Source of the DNA: Pseudomonadota bacterium
GTDB lineage: Bacteria; Desulfobacterota; Desulfobacteria; Desulfobacterales; Desulfolunaceae
NCBI GenBank assembly: GCA_018818835.1
Contig: JAHIRD010000027.1
Span: forward strand, 1 to 64,000
Length of the DNA stretch: 64,000 bases
Reading direction: 5' to 3'
How positions within the stretch are numbered: position 1 is the first letter of the stretch; each line of letters begins with the position of its first letter. Position numbers and translations under genes: made by a program. The notes under the pieces were generated by a model. That model made no database searches, had not been told where the DNA came from, and saw nothing but the letters and a program-made list of their open reading frames with translations. Shown piece after piece: positions 57,447 to 64,000 of the stretch.

Positions 57447-59552
57447 TCAACCCCATTTTTCAATGCGGTTTCTTCCGGCAGCTTTTGCCTTGTAAAGAAG
57501 TTCATCGGCTTTTCTGAACAGTTCCGTATCACTCTCGCCCTGGTATTCTGCAATGCCGCCGCTGATGGTGATCCGGACAATGTCCGATTCCCAGGCCATG
57601 GATTCGATACTGTGCCTGATGCGTTCGGCCAAAAGAAAACCGCTTTCAAGATCCGTGTTGGGCAACAGGATCAAAAACTCCTCACCTCCGAAACGACCCA
57701 CCAGGTCGATATCCCGGATATTTTCCTTCAAAACCCTGGCCACGGTCTGGAGAGCCAAGTCCCCCATGTGATGGCCATAGGAATCATTGATGGATTTGAA
57801 ATGATCCAGATCCACCATGATAATGGAAAAACGGGATTTGTAACGTTCGGATTTCCGGATTTCCTCTTTGATCCTCTGGGTGATATGTCCCCGGTTGCTC
57901 AATCCGGTCAAGGCATCTGTAATGGATAGTTTTTCGAGCTTTTCATTGGCCCTGTGGAGTTCTTCAATGAGGTCCTCCCTTTCCTTCTCAGCCTCTCTCC
58001 GCTTGCTGATGTCCACCATGATCCCCACAAGCCCGGTGGCCATACCCTGTTCATTTTTGATGGTTGCTTTATTGAACAGAAAATCCCTTCGGACCCCATC
58101 GGCGCAAAGAACCTGGGCCTCATAGGTCTGGATTCCCGGTTTTTCAAACAGCTCCATATCTTTTTTCTGATAGATCCCGGCAAGATCCCCGGGGATTTTT
58201 TCCTCAAGGTCATGGATGGACAAACCCAGCACCTCTTCGGGCGAAAGGCCAAGAATCAAATTGGCAAAGGCCTTGTTGCATTCAAGATAGATACCTTGGG
58301 TGTTTTTGAAAAAAACAGGGCTGGGCATGGTGTTAAGAATGATATTCAGCTGATCGTTCACTTCTTTAAATTTAAGTGTTTTTTCCGAAACCAGGCGGTC
58401 CAGTTTGACATTCATCTGTTTGAGATGAAACTCCCGGCGTTTCTGTTTTCTGTTTTTCCAAAAAAGGATCAGAACGGCCAAAAGGGGAAATAAACCGATG
58501 ATTAAAATCAGTTTATGTTCTTTTTCCCATACGCTTTTAGGTTTATTGATGATCACCGAACTCTGGGGCAGACTGGATTCCGGGATATGAAATTTTTTCA
58601 GATACGTATAGTCAAACATATAGCGGGTGGGTACCAGACTTTCAATGGGGATGTCCGACGGCTTTTCACCCCCAAGAATTTTCCGGGCCATGAGAGCCGC
58701 TGCCTGGCCCTGACTGAATCCCGAGGTAAGCATACCGCCCACAATGCCCTTACCCAGGTAAAAATCCCAGGAGCCATAGATGGGAACCTTGGATGCACCA
58801 ACAATGATTCCAAGACCTTCTGAATAGGAGATAAAACGCTTATCTTTATCCAGATTCAAATTGGTGATATAAATGAGATCACCTGGAACCAGGGATGAGA
58901 TTTTTTCCAGCAGATCAGCTATACGGAAATGTTCAAAATACTCGACAGTCACCCGATCTTTAAAATTGATGGCTGTTTTTTCGAAGTTTTGCTTTACTTC
59001 AACCCCGGTCCGTGAGTCATCAATGATCACAAGGATTTTTTTGGTTCCGGGGTGGAGTAAAAGCATAAGATTCAGCGTGCTTTCATGATCCGTGTATTCC
59101 TCAACCCCTGTGATATCATCCATGCCATGGATCATATCTTTCGTAAAATTATTGATACCGCAAAAGACCACAGGGACATGGGGGTAAAGGTCATCCCTGT
59201 ATTTTTGAATAAAATCAAGGGCATTATTATCCGCTACAATGATGACATCATTATCCTCCCCGACACTTTTGAGCCTGAAAAGTGCCACCAGCTTTTCCAT
59301 ATAGGCTTCATCGGGGTGGCGTTTGGTGTCCAGGTATTCGAAATGAATATCAAAATTCGAGTCATCCTGCTTGAAAACCGACTGAATACCCTGGGTGATG
59401 GAATCAGTCCACTCCAGACCCTGGTGATAGGAATGGAGGATCAAAATGTTTTTATGATTGCTATGTGAAAACGCCTCAGCACAAAACACCCCAAGAAACA
59501 GGACGAGGGCCAGTGACGTGACGCAACTTTTTTTGGGGTTAGAATAAAGCAT
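57447..59552 (-). CDS. Sensor diguanylate cyclase (ABC substrate-binding-like, PAS, GGDEF)
   Basis: 701 residues from ATG 59552 (AAGG five bases upstream). Signal peptide, then a periplasmic-binding-like region of the ABC_sub_bind type (about 35-320; NILILHSYHQGLEWTDSITQGI, VPVVFCGINNF), a TM helix (about 348-366), a coiled coil, PAS (about 400-520) and a GGDEF domain (about 545-700). The active site is GGEEF, and an inhibitory RxxD (RDID) stands five residues before it, so it should make c-di-GMP and be product-inhibited. Confidence 0.92.
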   Translation of the reverse strand: MLYSNPKKSCVTSLALVLFLGVFCAEAFSHSNHKNILILHSYHQGLEWTDSITQGIQSVFKQDDSNFDIHFEYLDTKRHPDEAYMEKLVALFRLKSVGEDNDVIIVADNNALDFIQKYRDDLYPHVPVVFCGINNFTKDMIHGMDDITGVEEYTDHESTLNLMLLLHPGTKKILVIIDDSRTGVEVKQNFEKTAINFKDRVTVEYFEHFRIADLLEKISSLVPGDLIYITNLNLDKDKRFISYSEGLGIIVGASKVPIYGSWDFYLGKGIVGGMLTSGFSQGQAAALMARKILGGEKPSDIPIESLVPTRYMFDYTYLKKFHIPESSLPQSSVIINKPKSVWEKEHKLILIIGLFPLLAVLILFWKNRKQKRREFHLKQMNVKLDRLVSEKTLKFKEVNDQLNIILNTMPSPVFFKNTQGIYLECNKAFANLILGLSPEEVLGLSIHDLEEKIPGDLAGIYQKKDMELFEKPGIQTYEAQVLCADGVRRDFLFNKATIKNEQGMATGLVGIMVDISKRREAEKEREDLIEELHRANEKLEKLSITDALTGLSNRGHITQRIKEEIRKSERYKSRFSIIMVDLDHFKSINDSYGHHMGDLALQTVARVLKENIRDIDLVGRFGGEEFLILLPNTDLESGFLLAERIRHSIESMAWESDIVRITISGGIAEYQGESDTELFRKADELLYKAKAAGRNRIEKWG

Positions 59553-59878
59553 GGCGCCTTTATAAGATATGAAAATCAATCCTTCTGATTCACGGTTCAG
59601 TTAAATGAGACATCTTAGATTGAACGATGAAGAGATAGACAATAAATTTACATATTAAGCATATCACAGCATGAATACCAGAGCAATCTTATCCTTTTTT
59701 CTACGATTTTCCACAGTCAAAAATACCTTGTTCGCGCTCATGGGTTGACTTTGGCCATGACTTCACCTTAAAACACAATGGATTGGTTCGAATTGGTTGT
59801 GGATGATAGATGTTTATTAAACCAGGACACGGCGACTTCAATTCGGACAAACCCTGATAAGAGGATACGATAACACCC
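59553..59878. other. Divergent intergenic region between the cyclase and EndoQ-UvrD genes
   Basis: AT-rich, no gene and no clear promoter pair or hairpin seen. Confidence 0.4.
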
Positions 59879-62800
59879 ATGAAATTCATTGCGGATCTCC
59901 ATATCCATTCAAAATATTCCCGGGCCACCGCTAAAAATCTGGATCTCGAACATCTCTATGTGGAAGCCAGAAAAAAGGGTATCACCGTGATCGGAACCGG
60001 AGACAGCACCCACCCGGGATGGTTTTCTGAACTCAAAGAAAAACTGACCCAAGCCGAGGACGGGCTTCTCCGGCTGAGGCCCGACATCGAAAATGCCTGC
60101 AATGCCCTGGTGCCAGGCTCCTGCACAGGCCAGGTCCGATTTATGCTGGAATCCGAAATCAGTTCCATTTACAAGAAAAACGATAAAACCCGTAAAAACC
60201 ATAATCTGGTGTTTTTCCCTGATTTTGACAGCGCAGAACGGTTCAATATCAAACTGGATGCCATCGGCAACATCCGATCCGACGGACGGCCCATTCTGGG
60301 CCTGGATGCCCGGAATCTCCTTGAAATTCTTCTTGAAACCCATGACCAGGCCTTTATGATTCCCGCCCACATCTGGACGCCCTGGTTTTCCCTGCTGGGA
60401 TCCAAATCGGGCTTTGACACCCTTGAGGAATGCTTTGGCGACCTGACCCCCGAAATATTTGCCGTGGAAACAGGCCTGTCCTCGGACCCACCCATGAACT
60501 GGCGGATCTCGTTCCTTGACAATCTGACCCTGGTGTCCAATTCCGATGCCCATTCCCCGTCCAAACTGGGTCGGGAAGCCAATATGTTCTCTACGGACCT
60601 GTCCTATCACCACATCAGAAAAGCCCTTAAGACAGGTGATCCAAACCAGTTTCTCGGGACCCTGGAATTTTTCCCCGAAGAGGGAAAATACCACCATGAC
60701 GGCCATCGAAAATGCCTGGTCAGTATGGAGCCCGAGGAATCGGTCCGAAAAAAAGGCATCTGCCCCGTATGCGGTAAGCCCATGACCCTGGGCGTCAATT
60801 ACCGGGTTCTGGAACTTGCAGACCGAAAGGAAGGACAAAAGCCCACCAACCACCACCCCTTTCACAGCATCATCCCCCTTAACGAAGTTCTTGGGGAAAT
60901 CATGGGATGCGGAACCCAGACCAAAGGGGTCAGAATAAAGTTGCAACATGCCGTGGAGACCCTGGGACCCGAGCTTGAAATTTTACAGAATATCTCCATT
61001 TCGGATATCAAGGAGGCTGGTATCCCCCTTCTGGGTGAGGCCATTGAGAGAATCAGAAACAATTGCCTGAACATTCAGCCGGGTTATGACGGGGAATTTG
61101 GCAAGATCAAAATTTTCACCGAGGATGAAAAAGAAGAACTCATGGGCCAGAAAATGCTCTTTTCCTTTCTTGAGCCCCAAAAGGACCCGGCCTATTTTAA
61201 AGCCGGCAGCCGCAAACAAAAGGGTGTGGTCCCGAAATCCCAGGTTCCTGACGACCCGGATAACGACGCATCACGGAATGCCTTAAATCCTCTTCAGGAA
61301 AACGTGGTGAACCATCAGGGGTCACACTTGATGGTCATAGCCGGGCCCGGAACCGGAAAAACCCACACCCTGATCCGAAAAATCGGCCGACTGATCACAG
61401 ATAAAAACATCCCCCCGGAACAGATTCTGGCCATCACCTTTACGGTCAAAGCGGCCCGGGAAATGAAAGAGAGGCTTCTTGGCCTCATCAAGGGACCCGG
61501 CCCCCTTCCCCTGGCCGCGACCTTCCATTCCCTGGGGCATACCCTGCTTTGCGAATGGTACGATTCTCCCTTTTCCATTGTCAATGAAGAGGGTCGTCTA
61601 AGACTGATGACAGATTGCCTGGCCCAGGAGTTCAGCGGCAAAGCCGGGATCCCCGCAAAAACGGCCCTTGACATGATCGAGAGAGCCAAACAGAACATCC
61701 TCGGGCCGGATTCGGACACCTACGACCTTTCTGCGTCCTTTTCCTGTGATCCCGAGATATTTCAAACCATATACCGGGCCTATGCTTCACGGCTCAAAAA
61801 GGAAAATCTCTGGGATTACGATGATCTTGTGTTTGAAACCGTGCGCCGCCTGGAATCGGACCCCGTTCTGTCAGATCAGTGCAGACAACGGTTTCCCTAT
61901 GTTTTTGTGGATGAGTATCAGGACCTGAACCACGGCCAGTACCGCCTGGTGCGTGCCCTTTGCCCCACGGAGGGCCAGATGACGGTGATCGGTGACCCGG
62001 ATCAATCCATATACGGCTTCCGGGGATCGGATTCAGCCTATTTCATGCGTTTTCAAGAGGATTATCCCGGAGCTGACCTAATCAGTCTGAACCGCAATTA
62101 CCGCTCCACCGAAACCATCTTAAACGGTGCCTTTCAGATGATTGAACAGGGACAGGCCCGGGAAGACATGCCCCGGACCCGGATCTGGTCCGGCCGGGAT
62201 GGTGTAAAAACCATTACGGTGTTGGAAAACCCCACGGAAAAAGCCGAAGGAACAGCCATCGGCAAATGCATCGAACACCTCATGGGTGGCGTGGGATTCC
62301 ATTCCATGGATTTTAGCAAAGAAGACCTGCTTGCTGACCTGGATCTTGGATTTTCAGATTTTGCCATATTGACCCGCACCGGAGCCCAGGGCCAGATCAT
62401 TGCAGATGCCCTGGGAAAAGGGGGAATTCCCTGTCAGTATGTTAGCCGGGACAGTTTCTGGGGTATTCCGGCCCTCACGGACCTTTTGGCCTGCCTGAAA
62501 ATCCTCCACAACATAAACTGCCCGGACCATGAGATACGCGGCCTTGAGCCGGTTCATCCCGGTGGGAGCCAAGCCATCCATGCCCTTATCCACAGCCAGG
62601 AAACCCTGAAGGCCCTTGGCCTGAAAGACCAACTCCAGGCCTTGACGACCCTTATCCCCGGCCTTGCACACGGTTTTGCCCCGGAAAAACACCAGAATTT
62701 TTTTGAGCACCTGTTGAGCATGGCCGCCCCCTTTGGTACCGATGTGGGCGATTTTCTAAAAACCCTCAGTCTTTGCAGTGATCAGGATCTGTACGATTGG

Positions 62801-63145
62801 AATGCCGAAAAAGTCTCCATAATGACCATGCATGCCTCCAAGGGCCTGGAGTTCAAGGTGGTCTTCATCGCCGGGTGTGAGAACGGCTTGATCCCCTTCA
62901 AGACTATGGGGAGAACCCCCACGGATCCCGAGGAAGAGCGGCGGCTTTTTTACGTGGCCATGACCCGGGCCAGGGACCTTCTGTACCTGTCCTTTTCCAA
63001 AAACAGAACCCATTTTGGCAAGCCCCAAAACACCGAACTGTCACCCTTTGTCCGGGACATGGATCGACGGCTTTTGCGTTTTGAGGTTCCGTCCTTCAGT
63101 CGTCTGGATCAATCGAAAAAACCGGTTCAACTGTCCTTGTTCTGA
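59879..63145 (+). CDS. Endonuclease Q-UvrD helicase fusion
   Basis: 1088 residues. The first about 400 residues match Endonuclease Q (TIGR00375): PHP-type metal motif DLHIHSKYSRATAKN, GTGDSTHPGW, IPAHIWTPWFSLLGSKSGFD, LECFGDLTP-like segment, SNSDAHSPSKLGREANMF, and a zinc site HRKC plus CPVCGKPMTLGV followed by ELADRKEG. EndoQ nicks DNA 5' of uracil, hypoxanthine and other deaminated bases. Residues about 470-1065 form a full UvrD/PcrA helicase: Walker A AGPGTGKTHT (about 485), VDEYQDLN, GDPDQSIYGFRG, NYRST, TMHASKGLEFKVVF and YVAMTRARDLLYLS. Thus nicking and strand unwinding are joined in one chain. The WbuC-like gene follows after 35 bases. Confidence 0.9.
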   Translation: MKFIADLHIHSKYSRATAKNLDLEHLYVEARKKGITVIGTGDSTHPGWFSELKEKLTQAEDGLLRLRPDIENACNALVPGSCTGQVRFMLESEISSIYKKNDKTRKNHNLVFFPDFDSAERFNIKLDAIGNIRSDGRPILGLDARNLLEILLETHDQAFMIPAHIWTPWFSLLGSKSGFDTLEECFGDLTPEIFAVETGLSSDPPMNWRISFLDNLTLVSNSDAHSPSKLGREANMFSTDLSYHHIRKALKTGDPNQFLGTLEFFPEEGKYHHDGHRKCLVSMEPEESVRKKGICPVCGKPMTLGVNYRVLELADRKEGQKPTNHHPFHSIIPLNEVLGEIMGCGTQTKGVRIKLQHAVETLGPELEILQNISISDIKEAGIPLLGEAIERIRNNCLNIQPGYDGEFGKIKIFTEDEKEELMGQKMLFSFLEPQKDPAYFKAGSRKQKGVVPKSQVPDDPDNDASRNALNPLQENVVNHQGSHLMVIAGPGTGKTHTLIRKIGRLITDKNIPPEQILAITFTVKAAREMKERLLGLIKGPGPLPLAATFHSLGHTLLCEWYDSPFSIVNEEGRLRLMTDCLAQEFSGKAGIPAKTALDMIERAKQNILGPDSDTYDLSASFSCDPEIFQTIYRAYASRLKKENLWDYDDLVFETVRRLESDPVLSDQCRQRFPYVFVDEYQDLNHGQYRLVRALCPTEGQMTVIGDPDQSIYGFRGSDSAYFMRFQEDYPGADLISLNRNYRSTETILNGAFQMIEQGQAREDMPRTRIWSGRDGVKTITVLENPTEKAEGTAIGKCIEHLMGGVGFHSMDFSKEDLLADLDLGFSDFAILTRTGAQGQIIADALGKGGIPCQYVSRDSFWGIPALTDLLACLKILHNINCPDHEIRGLEPVHPGGSQAIHALIHSQETLKALGLKDQLQALTTLIPGLAHGFAPEKHQNFFEHLLSMAAPFGTDVGDFLKTLSLCSDQDLYDWNAEKVSIMTMHASKGLEFKVVFIAGCENGLIPFKTMGRTPTDPEEERRLFYVAMTRARDLLYLSFSKNRTHFGKPQNTELSPFVRDMDRRLLRFEVPSFSRLDQSKKPVQLSLF

Positions 63146-63180
63146 CACCGGGACACCACATTTTTTGTAAAGGATTATTC

Positions 63181-63657
63181 ATGAAAATCATCACACACAA
63201 GGACATGGCCGCCCTCAAGACCAAGGCCGGTGAAAGCAGCCGCAAACGGATGAATCTCAATGTTCACGAACAGGCATCGGACCCGATTCAACGGCTTTTT
63301 ATCGCTGCCGACCGCACATCGTATTTTCGTGCCCACCGCCATAACCACAGCTGGGAATTTGCCCTTGTTCTCCAGGGTCTTTTTGATGTGCTTGTGTTCG
63401 ATGACACGGGACAACTCACCGAGCGGATTTCCCTGGGACCCCAGGCCCGGGTTGCAGCCTTTGAAATCCCGGCAGGCACCTGGCACGCCTGGATTCCCCA
63501 TGAAGACGGGTCTGTGTTCTTTGAATGCAAACAAGGGCCCTACAATCCCGACACAGCCGCTGAATTTGCCCCCTGGTCCCCTGAAGAAGGTTCAAGCGAG
63601 GTCACCGACTTTGTGCAACGGCTTAAAACACTGGCTGTGGGGGACATGGCGTCGTAA
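63181..63657 (+). CDS. WbuC-like cupin metalloprotein
   Basis: 158 residues. Cupin with RTSYFRAHRHNHSWEFALVLQG (histidine metal ligands), FEIPAGTWHAWIPHEDGSVFFECKQGPY, typical of the WbuC group found near polysaccharide genes. The last codons (GDMAS) and the TAA stop are encoded within the family B repeat that begins at 63646, so the repeat has replaced the original end. AAAGGA precedes the ATG. Confidence 0.85.
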   Translation: MKIITHKDMAALKTKAGESSRKRMNLNVHEQASDPIQRLFIAADRTSYFRAHRHNHSWEFALVLQGLFDVLVFDDTGQLTERISLGPQARVAAFEIPAGTWHAWIPHEDGSVFFECKQGPYNPDTAAEFAPWSPEEGSSEVTDFVQRLKTLAVGDMAS

Positions 63658-63706
63658 AAAGTCCCATATGCGGCGTTATAGTGTTTCGCCGGACGTTCGA
63701 CATACG
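63646..63706. repeat. Family B repeat overlapping the WbuC stop codon
   Basis: ATGGCGTCGTAAAAAGTCCC to GGACGTTCGACATACG. It provides the TAA of the preceding gene. Confidence 0.75.
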
Positions 63707-63735
63707 CTAATAAAACGATTATCAAGGAATCATCC

Positions 63736-64000
63736 ATGACTCTCCCATTGTCCTTACTGCCCCTTGCCGGTTCCATCTGTATTCTCATATCCCTTGTGGA
63801 AGGCTGGCTCCTGGCCCTGATCATCTATGCAGACGTAAAGGCCCTTAAAAAACGCTTCCCCGGCCAGCGCGATCTTGTCCGTTCCCATGTGGATTATGTC
63901 CTGATGGGAGCGCTGCTCTTCGGGTCCTATCTGCTGATCAAACACATGGCCCTGGACCTTCCGCCAACAGCCATCGGAGCCCTTGTTCTGGGCGCTGTGT
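63736..64000 (+). CDS. Truncated membrane protein (continues beyond window)
   Basis: Starts at ATG with AAGGA eight bases upstream; 88 residues visible. Product begins MTLPLSLLPLAGSICILISL and has hydrophobic helices at about 5-30, 55-68 and 74-88, separated by a basic loop (KALKKRFPGQRDLVRSH). The stretch is open to the window end. No family assigned. Confidence 0.7.
   Translation, partial: MTLPLSLLPLAGSICILISLVEGWLLALIIYADVKALKKRFPGQRDLVRSHVDYVLMGALLFGSYLLIKHMALDLPPTAIGALVLGAV

Noticed and set aside
59909-60949. 346-codon minus-strand open frame
   Set aside because: Antisense to the EndoQ domain, with no family character.

Overview
The window is bacterial chromosomal DNA of moderate GC content. 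It reads like a genome of the Desulfobacterota (Desulfobacterales-like anaerobes). That placement is an inference from the mix of families: many large PAS/GAF/7TM sensor proteins, a beta-keto-acid cleavage enzyme cluster with CoA transferase, remnants of NiFe-hydrogenase maturation genes, a short Gly-Gly-Cys C-terminal tail, and abundant palindromic intergenic repeats. No rRNA, tRNA or CRISPR array was seen.

Layout. 0.5-14.2 kb: a methyltransferase/Mrr-like membrane protein pair, a PilZ-like/HDOD protein, a Sel1-repeat protein, a sigma-54 activator divergent from a CoA-disulfide-reductase-like flavoprotein with a rhodanese tail, an iron alcohol dehydrogenase translationally linked to a hybrid histidine kinase, and a secreted CAP-domain protein. 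14.2-19.3 kb: accessory debris with two toxin-antitoxin pairs with recognisable promoters, a 3' remnant of an Rpn-type nuclease, an HTH remnant, and several palindromic or duplicated repeats. 19.3-29 kb: an orphan AT-rich outer-membrane-like protein, then a DNA-processing block on the minus strand. This block holds a DEDD-exonuclease/RecQ/UvrD fusion, a ParDE pair, and a Pif1-like helicase with HRDC and HTH; a shared GC-rich repeat lies upstream of both helicases. 29-37 kb: an AlbA_2 regulator, a 7TM membrane AraC regulator, KatG with a possible PerR-type box, and a MaoC-like hotdog protein.

37-46.7 kb is the most coherent system: a TetR regulator, two large palindromic operators, then CoA transferase A/B, cupin, SDR, 3-hydroxyacyl-CoA-type dehydrogenase, cyclase-family hydrolase, BKACE (DUF849), a SphA/MetA-type outer-membrane protein, a sodium:solute symporter and two unannotated membrane miniproteins of 34 and 35 residues. 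Together these could import a hydroxy or keto acid, oxidise it to a beta-keto acid, cleave it with acetyl-CoA and handle the resulting acetoacetate. The substrate cannot be read from the sequence.

47-64 kb is signalling and repair: tandem 7TM-DISM/SpoIIE phosphatases, a scar of a deleted hyp operon (hypF and hypE fragments joined at a run of 14 C), a large hybrid kinase, a zinc-ribbon/TM2/pilin-like fusion, a DUF503 protein, a PAS-GGDEF diguanylate cyclase, and an Endonuclease Q-UvrD fusion likely to act in repair of deaminated DNA. A WbuC-like cupin and a truncated membrane protein close the window.
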